Assembly (NCBI RefSeq): GCF_009870825.1 | Contig: NZ_WTWY01000005.1 | Coordinates: 62,001 to 126,000, forward strand | DNA: 64,000 bases | DNA from: Paenibacillus sp. USDA918EY | GTDB lineage: Bacteria > Bacillota > Bacilli > Paenibacillales > Paenibacillaceae | Direction of reading: 5' to 3' | Part shown: positions 25,277-33,218 of the stretch, in pieces | Layout of the letters: every line of letters starts with the position of its first letter | How positions within the stretch are numbered: the stretch's first letter is position 1 | The notes under the pieces: model-generated | What the model saw: only the letters and a program-made list of their open reading frames with translations | The model's database searches: none | What the model was told of the DNA's origin: nothing | Translations under genes and position numbers: made by a program

Positions 25277-27265
25277 TTGGAATTGTTTGAATTTATTTTA
25301 CTGATGTTGGCGGCAGTCTCATTATCCAATTTAGTGAACCGGTTTATCCCCTCGGTCTCTGTGCCTATTATTCAAATCGTGCTGGGGATGCTGATTACTT
25401 GGCTGCCCTTGCACTATGAACTGAAATTAAATCCGGAGCTGTTTATGCTACTGTTCATTGCCCCGTTGCTGTTCAATGATGGCAGACATGCGGATAAGGA
25501 AACGCTGTGGAAGCTAAAAAAACCAATCCTTTTGCTAGCGCTGGGTCTGGTGTTTGTAACGGTAGGCGTGATGGGCTATTTCCTGAATTGGCTACTTCCG
25601 GTCATCCCGTTGGCGGCATCCTTTGCACTGGCGGCTGCATTAGCGCCTACCGATGCTGTGGCCGTGGGTGCACTGGAGCAGAAGGTGAAAATCCCCCATC
25701 AGACGATGCAAATTCTCGAGGGAGAATCCTTAATAAATGATGCATCGGGACTGGTCTCATTTCAGTTTGCCGTGGCCGCAATGGTCACCGGTGTGTTCTC
25801 TTTCAAATCTGCCAGCATCAGCTTTATTTCCATATCCCTTGGCGGTGTGGTACTGGGCCTACTGCTCACGTTTGTAAAATATGGGGTGGTGAATTGGCTG
25901 CGAAGACTGGGGATGGAGAATGTCACGCTCCACATGCTGATTGAGATCCTGACCCCCTTTGCGATTTTCATGGCGGCCGAGGAATTGGGGGTTAATGGTA
26001 TACTGGCCGTCGTCGCCGCAGGAATCGCCCATTCTATTGGTTACAAGAAAATGAATCCCGAAGTAGCCAAGCTGAGAGTTGTGTCCAAAAGCACCTGGTC
26101 GGTCATTATCTTTGTATTGAATGGACTGGTTTTCCTGCTGCTTGGCACACAGCTTCCGGATATTATTCAGACGATTTGGAGCAGCGCGGAAATAGGGAAT
26201 CTAAAAGTGGTGATGTACACCCTATTATTGACTTCGGCTGTACTCGGGCTGCGCTTCATCTGGGCGCTTTTGATGGATATTTCTGAAGGGACCCTACCCC
26301 GCGGCCCTTGGCAGCCCCGGTTTAAGAAGGCGCTTATCCTCAGTCTATCGGGAGTCCGGGGAACGATTACACTGGCGAGTACGTTGTCACTACCGTTTTT
26401 TCTTCATGATGGCACGGCATTTCCGGCCAGGGATCTGATCATTTTCCTTGCGGCTGGGGTTATCCTGTGGACCCTGCTGGCATCCAACTACCTGTTGCCG
26501 CTTTTATTGGGAAAAGAAACGCAAACGGAGCAGGAAGAGGAGGAGATCCAGGCAAAAATTGAGATTTTGAGGAATGTTGTTACCGGATTAAACGAACTGA
26601 CCACAGACCAGAACCGGCTGGCAACCGCTCAGATCATCAATACGTATACTTCCAGAATCCGAACGCTCAGGAAAGATGAAACGAAAGATAAGGTACAGCG
26701 GTCTTTGGGCTTGTCTGTCCTGAAATGGGAAAGAGAGAACACGCTGCTTGCGCTTAAAAAGAAAGAAGTGAATCCATACACAGCGTACCGTTACCTTAGC
26801 AAAATTAACCAACTGTTGTTTACGCACACAAGAGATGCAAGTTATAAAAAGGAGCTTTTCCCCGTTAAGGAGTGGGTCGAATTGTTCGGGAATCTGCAGC
26901 AAGTCCGGTTAAGCTTCCGAGAAAGACGCGCCGAATTGACCAAGCTCAGAATCCGAAATATTACATATGTCATTGAGAAGCTGAATGGTCTGCTCGCAGA
27001 AGGCGAACCGGATATGGAATCGGTCAGCTCGCTGATACTGCAGTATGAGCGTAGGCTGCTGTATCTGACCAGAGACGAATCGGACACCGGCAACAGAAAA
27101 GAGTTCGATACATCGATGCAGGAGGTAGCCCGGGTCGGAATTCAGCTCGAGCGAGACAACATCCAATCCATGTTTGAGACAGGGCGGCTTTCAAGACAGG
27201 GCATGAAGGAAATGAAACGTGATATTCTCTTCATGGAGCATGATTTGAGAGAAGAAACGAGTTGA
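25277..27265 (+). CDS. CPA1-family Na+(K+)/H+ antiporter
   Basis: A membrane protein of 662 residues with about 12 N-terminal helices (to about residue 415) and a long cytoplasmic C-terminal part. The ion-binding motif is LAPTDAVAVGAL (about residues 118-129) and the partner helix carries EGESLINDASGLVSFQ (about 148-163), both typical of NhaP/CPA1. The C-terminal 240 residues are charged and probably coiled-coil, suggesting regulation. It exchanges internal cations for protons for pH and salt homeostasis. The start is TTG 25277 placed by GGAGGTAA at about 25262. It stands alone; a strong terminator follows at 27358. Confidence 0.93.
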   Translation: MELFEFILLMLAAVSLSNLVNRFIPSVSVPIIQIVLGMLITWLPLHYELKLNPELFMLLFIAPLLFNDGRHADKETLWKLKKPILLLALGLVFVTVGVMGYFLNWLLPVIPLAASFALAAALAPTDAVAVGALEQKVKIPHQTMQILEGESLINDASGLVSFQFAVAAMVTGVFSFKSASISFISISLGGVVLGLLLTFVKYGVVNWLRRLGMENVTLHMLIEILTPFAIFMAAEELGVNGILAVVAAGIAHSIGYKKMNPEVAKLRVVSKSTWSVIIFVLNGLVFLLLGTQLPDIIQTIWSSAEIGNLKVVMYTLLLTSAVLGLRFIWALLMDISEGTLPRGPWQPRFKKALILSLSGVRGTITLASTLSLPFFLHDGTAFPARDLIIFLAAGVILWTLLASNYLLPLLLGKETQTEQEEEEIQAKIEILRNVVTGLNELTTDQNRLATAQIINTYTSRIRTLRKDETKDKVQRSLGLSVLKWERENTLLALKKKEVNPYTAYRYLSKINQLLFTHTRDASYKKELFPVKEWVELFGNLQQVRLSFRERRAELTKLRIRNITYVIEKLNGLLAEGEPDMESVSSLILQYERRLLYLTRDESDTGNRKEFDTSMQEVARVGIQLERDNIQSMFETGRLSRQGMKEMKRDILFMEHDLREETS

Positions 27266-27357
27266 AATGAAAAGAATCTATAAGGATAACCGTAATTGAA
27301 CAGGTGCTCCGGTAGCTCAACTATCAAGTGTGCACAGCTGGGATCTGCCAACATGAA

Positions 27358-27394
27358 GCCGCATTTCTCTATTGATGAATGCGGCCGTTTTTTT
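27358..27394 (+). terminator. Terminator after the antiporter gene
   Basis: GCCGCATT (27358-27365) pairs with AATGCGGC (27378-27385) and is followed by CG and T7. Confidence 0.88.
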
Positions 27395-27403
27395 GGGGTT
27401 GAT

Positions 27404-27703
27404 TTAGAATGGCGGTCCCGATTTACTGATTTCATGCTTCTGCATTTCAACGCTTCGGATTGGAGTAATTTGCTTTGGGGGATTTGCTACAGCACGAAAC
27501 GATTCTAAATCTTCTTCTGACTGCCAATACTCAAAATTGTTGACCCGCGATGGATCGACCGGGTCAGCCGTTATTGCCAGATCAAAACATCCAGGAGCTT
27601 GCCGTGCACGTTTCACGAGGTCCTCGTGTGCTTTAACGACTTCATCACGCTTATTCGGGTCAACTGTAAACCATCCTGCTATGATAACCTGATGTGGATT
27701 CAT
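27404..27703 (-). CDS. Antibiotic biosynthesis monooxygenase (ABM)-domain protein
   Basis: A 99-residue ferredoxin-like fold protein: VIIAGWFTVDPNKRDEVVKA, HEDLVKRARQAPGCFDLAIT, VNNFEYWQSEEDLESFRA. This matches ABM-domain proteins, dimeric enzymes that act without cofactor on small quinol-type molecules or are simple binding proteins. ATG 27703 has GAGGGAGGG upstream. It is a single gene, divergent from the broken Rrf2 gene. Confidence 0.85.
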   Translation of the reverse strand: MNPHQVIIAGWFTVDPNKRDEVVKAHEDLVKRARQAPGCFDLAITADPVDPSRVNNFEYWQSEEDLESFRAVANPPKQITPIRSVEMQKHEISKSGPPF

Positions 27704-27976
27704 TGCATTCCCTCCCTCGTGATTTTAGCACCAATATCGAATTACGATTTCTTTTAGATTGCTATTTGTTTCGACAAAAGATCAAAATCCGGAAAGTCAG
27801 CCCGTTAAGTTCCGGGAATTAGGAATGAAGATCGATCGGGTTTTATCGTGGCAAGCGTCCTGGGCGTTCCGAATTGCATACTTTTTCAAGAATTCAGCAG
27901 GTATGCTTTATCCTTGACCTAATGAAACATTATAGTTATTATAGATATTTTAAATCTGTGATTCAGGCGATTATGA

Positions 27977-28319
27977 ATGAAGTTCCCCAAGGCTACCGAT
28001 TATGCCCTCCATACGATGCTCTTTCTTACTGCGGCGACTCCCCAAAAACCAGGTGTACAGCAGTTGGCAGAGCGACAAAGCGTGTCTCCAACCTATTTTG
28101 TCCAAAATACTGACCAAGTTGGTGAAGGCGGGCATGATTGAATCGATAAGTGGGGTGAATGGCGGCTATCGACTCAAACGAAATCGGGAAAATATTTCGT
28201 TCCTAGGTAGTATTCATGCGATTGAAGGCTCTTTGTTCGATTGCAGTTTCGATCATGGACCAGGATGCCGATTTAAAAGCTGGTGTTATCGGCAGAAGAG
28301 AAGTTGGATGAACCGTTGA
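27977..28319 (+). pseudogene. Rrf2-family regulator broken by a frameshift
   Basis: ATG 27977 opens MKFPKATDYALHTMLFLTAA and QQLAERQSVSPTYF, a good Rrf2 N-terminus. At about 28100-28105 (run of four T) the frame is lost; the continuation LSKILTKLVKAGMIESISG, NGGYRLKRNRENISFL, IHAIEGSLFDCS lies in another frame and ends at 28319. Restoring two T residues would rejoin the frames. The C-terminal part keeps three cysteines (FDCS, GPGCRF, WCYR) like Fe-S Rrf2 regulators. The next gene is a ThuA-like protein, its likely former target. Confidence 0.8.
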
Positions 28320-28341
28320 AATAGGGGAGGGAGAGGAGACT

Positions 28342-28980
28342 ATGAATATGAAAGCCATTGCACTTGGACAATACGAGGGAGCAAAATATCATCCTTTTAC
28401 GAATATTGATCACGAATTACAAGCCATATTTGAGCATGTTATTAAGGTTGAATATACGGATGATTACGCCGTGCTTCAGGAGGATAAGCTGGAGGGCTAT
28501 GATCTGTTCATATCTTGCGCGGACTTTTCGGATCTCGAGATACCTGAAGATCAGGTACAAGCGCTCATATCCTATGTGAAAAAAGGTGGGGGGCTGCTGG
28601 CTATCCACAACGGTATCTCTCTGCAGCAAAGCAAAGAGCTGGAAAAATTAATCGGCGGCATGGTTACGGGACATCCGGAATATACGTCACTGCCAATTCG
28701 ATACAATCATGGGAATCACCCTATTGTGGAGAATTTCAGCGATTTTACAATAGATGAAGAGCCTTTTCGGTTCGAGCTGAGTCCGCATGAATCGGCGGTT
28801 ATTCTTGCCGAATATGAGCATGATGGCCAGCGGTGGCCTGCTGCGTGGGCACATACATATGGCTCTGGCCGCGTAGTATATCTGATGCCGGGGCATCATC
28901 TTCCATCTTTCCTAGTAGAATCCGTGCGTAAGCTGATTCGGAATAGCGGAATGTGGGCTGCCCGGGGGTACGTAGAGTAG
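28342..28980 (+). CDS. ThuA-like (trehalose-utilisation type, glutamine-amidotransferase-fold) protein
   Basis: A 212-residue protein with the class I amidotransferase-like fold of ThuA: YDLFISCADFSDLEIPEDQ, VKKGGGLLAIHNGISLQQS (nucleophile-elbow position without a cysteine), and the C-terminal WAHTYGSGRVVYLMPGHHLP. ThuA domains occur in sugar-oxidation pathways, but the exact reaction is unsettled. ATG 28342 follows GGGAGGGAGAGGAG. It directly follows the broken Rrf2 regulator. A terminator lies at 29012. Confidence 0.88.
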   Translation: MNMKAIALGQYEGAKYHPFTNIDHELQAIFEHVIKVEYTDDYAVLQEDKLEGYDLFISCADFSDLEIPEDQVQALISYVKKGGGLLAIHNGISLQQSKELEKLIGGMVTGHPEYTSLPIRYNHGNHPIVENFSDFTIDEEPFRFELSPHESAVILAEYEHDGQRWPAAWAHTYGSGRVVYLMPGHHLPSFLVESVRKLIRNSGMWAARGYVE

Positions 28981-29011
28981 AGATTCGACACAAATAATTT
29001 ATGAAAACGTG

Positions 29012-29037
29012 TACCGCTATTAAAGGCGGTATTTTTT
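29012..29037 (+). terminator. Terminator after the ThuA-like gene
   Basis: TACCGC (29012-29017) pairs with GCGGTA (29026-29031), followed by T6. Confidence 0.75.
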
Positions 29038-29230
29038 ATAAGTGCGCCACGCATGGCGAATAACTAGGTGGGAACTCGGGTATATCCCGCCGAAAATGAA
29101 CCTTGCTAAACCTTAGTGATTTTTTTAAGTCAATTAAAGACAATTAGTGCCTTTAAAATCTAGGATAAATAAAAATCTACCGTAGTCGTGAAATAAAGCA
29201 TGGGACAAGAGTGGGTAGGAATCATAAAAT

Positions 29231-29263
29231 AGGTATTTGGCAGTGATGCCAAGTACCTTTTTC
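29231..29263 (+). terminator. Second terminator, no gene before it
   Basis: AGGTATTTGGCA pairs with TGCCAAGTACCT (one G-T pair), GTGA loop, then T5. It may end a small RNA from 29040-29230. Confidence 0.7.
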
Positions 29264-29422
29264 GCTTTTGTCTGAAGAATCTGCAAGAACGATGGAAACT
29301 TATTGATTTTAATTAAATTAATCCCCCAAGAAAGACCGCCAATTCCCCTACTGTAGGCGCAGCAACAACCACAAACGAAAGCAAGGTCATGGAATAAAAC
29401 GTTTGCGTCTTTCGTAATTTAT

Positions 29423-29434
29423 ATATTGAACATA
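29423..29434 (+). promoter_or_regulatory. AT-rich operator-like site upstream of the GntR-LacI regulator
   Basis: ATATTGAACATA, one mismatch from the exact 12-mers at 30859 (inverted) and 31106. Confidence 0.5.
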
Positions 29435-29458
29435 TTGATATGAAATGTGGTGATTCGG

Positions 29459-30619
29459 ATGAACTCAACGGATAGAATACCTTTGTATCAGATGGTTCAA
29501 GAGTATATACGCGATTTGATCACGTCGCAAGTATTGAAGGTTGGAGACCGTATACCTACGGAAAAGGAACTCATGGAGCGTTTCGGAGTAAGCAAGATTA
29601 CCGTCGTTAATGCCCTGTCCGGTTTGGTTAACGAAAGAATCATCACAAGGGTCCCCGGAAAGGGGACTTTTGTAAGCGACCATGAATATGAAATTCCGAC
29701 GACATCTCCTAAAAGTGCCGTAAAGCATATCAATAAAAACAGCGAGGAAAGCCGGACGCGCTTGATCGGCCTCATTATGCCCAGCATTTATGACTATTTT
29801 ACGATTAGGCTTGTACATGGCATACAGCAAGCACTAAATGAGAACGATTACCGTTTCGTCATTTATTTATCGGAGGGCAACATTGAGAAGGAAAAAGAGG
29901 CGATCCAGACATGCAGTAAAATTGGAGTGGAAGGGCTGCTGATTTTTCCGGTTGACGAGGAATTATTCAACGAGGAAATATTAAGCATGAAATTTGCGGG
30001 GTTTCCGTTCGTTCTCATCGACCGTTACCTTCCAGGGGTGGAAACTCATTATATAGCATCGGACGGTAGGCTTGGCGCTAACATGGCTGTAAATTACCTG
30101 TGGGAGCTGGGGCATCGTGAAATCGCCATATGCTCCGATTCGCCCATACAAACCGTTACCGTTCAAGAGCGGATCGATGGATATATGAGTGCCTTCAAGG
30201 AAAAGGGGTCGCTCATTAACCCTGCCCACATTGTCACCGGTTTTGAAATCGGAAGTCTTGAGCGAGCAGAAACGCATCCACTGTACCGCTATATCCAAAA
30301 TCGAATGGCAACGGCCTATATTACGCTCAATGGAAGTCTTGGAGTGAAAATCTATCAGATGGCGCGCCAAGCAGGATTGAAGGTGCCTGAGGACATATCC
30401 ATCATCAGTTTTGACGATCCGACTTCCATCATCGAAGGCTACAGCACGTTCACGCATGTTAAACAGTTCGAGCGGGACATGGGCTACCGCGCGGCTTACA
30501 CGCTGCTTGAGGTCATTCACAGTGATGACGGCGAACACGGAAAGTACATTAAAACCCTCGTTGAACCGGAATTGGTGATTGGCGAGACGACGGGAAAAAA
30601 CGTTTTCTCCCCTACATGA
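29459..30619 (+). CDS. GntR-LacI hybrid transcriptional regulator (AraR-like)
   Basis: A 386-residue protein. Residues about 5-70 form a GntR winged helix (IPLYQMVQEYIRDLITSQVL, IPTEKELMERFGVSKITVVN, ITRVPGKGTFVSDH). From about 100 a LacI-type periplasmic-binding fold follows (IGLIMPSIYDYFTIRLVHGI, PFVLIDRYLPGVETHYI, ISIISFDDPTSIIEGY). This is the architecture of AraR, which represses sugar genes until its ligand binds. ATG 29459 is preceded by a modest GGTGATTCGG site. It is the likely local regulator of the importer at 31258-34910, taking the place of the kinase/regulator pair used in systems 1 and 3. Confidence 0.92.
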   Translation: MNSTDRIPLYQMVQEYIRDLITSQVLKVGDRIPTEKELMERFGVSKITVVNALSGLVNERIITRVPGKGTFVSDHEYEIPTTSPKSAVKHINKNSEESRTRLIGLIMPSIYDYFTIRLVHGIQQALNENDYRFVIYLSEGNIEKEKEAIQTCSKIGVEGLLIFPVDEELFNEEILSMKFAGFPFVLIDRYLPGVETHYIASDGRLGANMAVNYLWELGHREIAICSDSPIQTVTVQERIDGYMSAFKEKGSLINPAHIVTGFEIGSLERAETHPLYRYIQNRMATAYITLNGSLGVKIYQMARQAGLKVPEDISIISFDDPTSIIEGYSTFTHVKQFERDMGYRAAYTLLEVIHSDDGEHGKYIKTLVEPELVIGETTGKNVFSPT

Positions 30620-30657
30620 TATGAACGCCCGCTTCTCCCTATATATAACCTAATAAC

Positions 30658-30716
30658 GAGTCCAACGGGCTTTCTTTCGAACCTGACTAGGGGAGCGAGG
30701 CCGGTTGGACTCTTTT
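30658..30716 (+). terminator. Terminator after the GntR-LacI regulator
   Basis: GAGTCCAAC (30658-30666) pairs with GTTGGACTC (30704-30712), a long loop, then TTTT. Confidence 0.7.
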
Positions 30717-30858
30717 CTTAAGGTCAACAGCAACTTTCTCTCATGAAATCCCCCGTATAAACCCCCCAATCAATAAAGAAATCCAACAGCAGCCGTTCAA
30801 ACAATTCACAGGTCGCTTGATCTCAATATAACGCTCTTTATCAAACCATTTATATCTA

Positions 30859-30870
30859 TATATTCAATAT
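30859..30870 (-). promoter_or_regulatory. Operator-like 12-mer (inverted)
   Basis: The minus strand reads ATATTGAATATA, identical to the site at 31106-31117. Confidence 0.5.
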
Positions 30871-31105
30871 AATGTATCCATTCAAAAGAATAAAAACGCC
30901 TGAAAAAGTACGGGAAAAAGGGAGCACTTTGACCGGTTTCTGTTACTTAAGTTACAGGAGCCTCCTCTTGGTCAAAAGCAGCTTCCGTTTCACTGCTACA
31001 CTGCACCCCAATTCATTGTTTGTTTTATAAAACCGCCAAAACCTTTTTTCGACCTGAAGGTTACTTTTTATCTGAACGAGGAAATTATGGAATTATTCTT
31101 AGGCC

Positions 31106-31117
31106 ATATTGAATATA
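31106..31117 (+). promoter_or_regulatory. Operator-like 12-mer
   Basis: ATATTGAATATA contains the interrupted palindrome ATATT-G-AATAT. Confidence 0.5.
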
Positions 31118-31132
31118 TTTAAATCATCGAAT

Positions 31133-31147
31133 AGAAACCGTTTGCAA
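31133..31147 (-). promoter_or_regulatory. cre-like box before sugar importer 2
   Basis: The minus strand reads TTGCAAACGGTTTCT, 14 of 15 positions of the cre consensus. Confidence 0.5.
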
Positions 31148-31257
31148 TGAAGGGGGGAACAGTCGCTATATGCCTTACAAAAAAATAAGACCGGAATCAA
31201 TTTTAAGGGCGCATGGAGCAGTCTCGATACGACGAAGATGTAGGAGGTGTGCGGAGA

Positions 31258-32208
31258 ATGGTACCCAAAAGTGTTGTTATCCCTGGATATGAGCAATTAA
31301 AAAGGAACAGGAAATTAACTAGAATATGGCAATTCAGGCATATATATTTATTTATTCTTCCGGCGATCCTATGGTTTCTGGTTTTTGCTTACTATCCGAT
31401 GTACGGCATTTTAATAGCGTTCAAAGATTACAAATTCAATCTGGGGATCTTGGGGAGCCCGTGGGCAGGCTTTAAATATTTCGAACAGTTTTTAAACGAT
31501 TCCAGTTTTTACGATGTACTCCGAAATACGTTATCCATTAGTGCCCTTAAACTTATTTTCGGATTTCCGGCCCCATTGGTCCTAGCCTTAATGCTCAATG
31601 GAATCATGCACAAAAAATTCAAAAGAGTGTTTCAAACGATTTCCTATCTGCCGCACTTCGTCTCGTGGGTCGTTGTCGTTACCTTGCTTCAAAAAATCCT
31701 GTCCCCGAATGTTGGGCTGATCAATGACATTCGGTACCAAATGGGTTTGGATCCGATCTTTTTTATGGGAAAGCCGGAATTGTTCTATCCATTGGTCATC
31801 ATTTCCGACATCTGGAAAGGCGTAGGCTGGGGTTCGATCATTTATTTAGCCGCGTTAACGAATATCGATCCGCACTTGTATGAGGCAGCCGAAATCGACG
31901 GGGCAGGCCGGTGGAGCAAACTGTTTAAGATCACGCTTCCATCCCTTACGCCAACGATCGGCATATTGCTCATATTCTCCCTTAGCGGAATACTGAACGC
32001 CGGTTTTGACCAAATCTGGCTGATGCAGTCCCCGGCAACGTTAAGCGTCTCGGAGATCCTGGACACGTACGTCTTAAAAACAGGCCTCCAACAAGGGCAA
32101 TTAGCCTATTCCACGGCCATTGGTTTATTCAAGTCTGCGATCTCGCTGCTTCTCATCGTTGTTGTCAACAAAGTATCCAAACGCGTGAGCGACGTATCGT
32201 TATGGTAA
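31258..32208 (+). CDS. Sugar ABC transporter permease, LplB type (system 2)
   Basis: A 316-residue six-helix permease with the subfamily motif FAYYPMYGILIAFKDYKF (about residue 40) and EAA loop EAAEIDGAGRWSKLFKITLP. The chosen start is ATG 31258 (MVPKSVVIPGY), preceded by AGGAGGTG at 31243-31250; the in-frame ATG at 31213 has no ribosome site. It is the first gene of an importer operon with the next two genes. It probably shares an MsmX-type ATPase encoded elsewhere. Confidence 0.92.
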   Translation: MVPKSVVIPGYEQLKRNRKLTRIWQFRHIYLFILPAILWFLVFAYYPMYGILIAFKDYKFNLGILGSPWAGFKYFEQFLNDSSFYDVLRNTLSISALKLIFGFPAPLVLALMLNGIMHKKFKRVFQTISYLPHFVSWVVVVTLLQKILSPNVGLINDIRYQMGLDPIFFMGKPELFYPLVIISDIWKGVGWGSIIYLAALTNIDPHLYEAAEIDGAGRWSKLFKITLPSLTPTIGILLIFSLSGILNAGFDQIWLMQSPATLSVSEILDTYVLKTGLQQGQLAYSTAIGLFKSAISLLLIVVVNKVSKRVSDVSLW

Positions 32209-32240
32209 TAATCAAGCGCTGAAGACGAGGAGGTGTGTGT

Positions 32241-33161
32241 ATGGGTGTAAGAAGGCTGACGCCGGCAGATAAACTGTATATGACGCTTAACTATTCGGTG
32301 CTGCTTTTATTCTGCGCTACGGCACTGTATCCGTTTATTTATTTTCTGGCCCTTTCTTTCAATGACGGCTACGATGCGATGAAGGGTGGAATCTATTTTT
32401 TTCCTAGAGTGTTTACATTAGAAAACTATGCGAAAGCTTTTAGCAACCCTTTGATCTTAAATTCGTTTTATATTTCCATTTCCCGAACCCTGATCGTAAC
32501 GGTTGGCTCCGTATTTTTGACGGCCTTATTGGCCTACGCCCTTTCGCGGAAAGGGTTGCCCGGAAGAAAATATATCGTATTCTTCTTTTTCTTTACCACG
32601 CTGTTCAGCGGAGGGCTTATTCCGACTTTTATCCTGTACCGGCAATTGCACATCCTGGATACGTTTTGGGTGTTGGTATTGCCGTCCCTATATAGTTTTT
32701 TCAATGCGATTATCATGAAAACCTTCTTCGACGGGATCCCTGAAGGTCTGGCGGAATCGGCACGGATCGACGGAGCAAGCGAGTTGTCGGTATTTGCAAG
32801 AATCGTGCTGCCGCTTTCGATGCCGGTGCTCGCCACCATTGCCTTGTTTGTCGGGGTGGGCGTATGGAATGACTGGTTTACCGGTCAGTTTTTCATACAG
32901 AATGAGAAGCTGCAGCCTGCGGCTACGTTCCTTAACAAAATGATCAGCGAAGCGTCTTTCCAGTCGATGACGTCGTCGTCGGGAAACAGCGGATCTGCGA
33001 TTCAAAACATGACCCAGTCTCAGCTGGAGCTGCGGGGAGTAACTCCGGAAGCCTTGAGGATGACTTTCGTCATTATCATCACGACCCCGATCATCTGCGT
33101 GTACCCATTTCTTCAGAAATATTTCGTCAAAGGCGTATTGGTAGGTTCGCTTAAGGAATAG
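32241..33161 (+). CDS. Sugar ABC transporter permease, LplC type (system 2)
   Basis: A 306-residue six-helix permease: EAA-type loop AESARIDGASELSVFARIVL and the typical ending FLQKYFVKGVLVGSLKE. Between helices 5 and 6 an exposed loop (AASFQSMTSSSGNSGSAIQN region) is longer than in system 1. ATG 32241 follows GAGGAGG; the GTG at 32235 is in frame but too close to the ribosome site. It lies 32 nt after the preceding permease. Confidence 0.92.
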   Translation: MGVRRLTPADKLYMTLNYSVLLLFCATALYPFIYFLALSFNDGYDAMKGGIYFFPRVFTLENYAKAFSNPLILNSFYISISRTLIVTVGSVFLTALLAYALSRKGLPGRKYIVFFFFFTTLFSGGLIPTFILYRQLHILDTFWVLVLPSLYSFFNAIIMKTFFDGIPEGLAESARIDGASELSVFARIVLPLSMPVLATIALFVGVGVWNDWFTGQFFIQNEKLQPAATFLNKMISEASFQSMTSSSGNSGSAIQNMTQSQLELRGVTPEALRMTFVIIITTPIICVYPFLQKYFVKGVLVGSLKE

Positions 33162-33218
33162 TTGGTATAAAAGGTTATGCCTTTTATATATAAACTTCCA
33201 ATGGAAGGGGATTGTAGG

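Larger units (their letters stand above)
28981..29458. other. Gene-free region with two terminators and an AT-rich operator
   Basis: No gene was found. It holds terminators at 29012-29037 and 29231-29263, so a short untranslated transcript may lie between them, and an ATATTGAACATA operator-like site at 29423-29434 before the GntR-type regulator. Confidence 0.55.
30620..31257. other. Regulatory intergenic region before sugar importer 2
   Basis: No gene was found. It carries a terminator at 30658-30716, two operator-like 12-mers (30859-30870, 31106-31117) and a cre-like box (31133-31147). Confidence 0.6.

Noticed and set aside
29060..29100. T-box-like string near GGTGGGAACTCGGG
   Set aside because: It does not match the conserved T-box core and no aminoacyl-tRNA or amino-acid gene follows.
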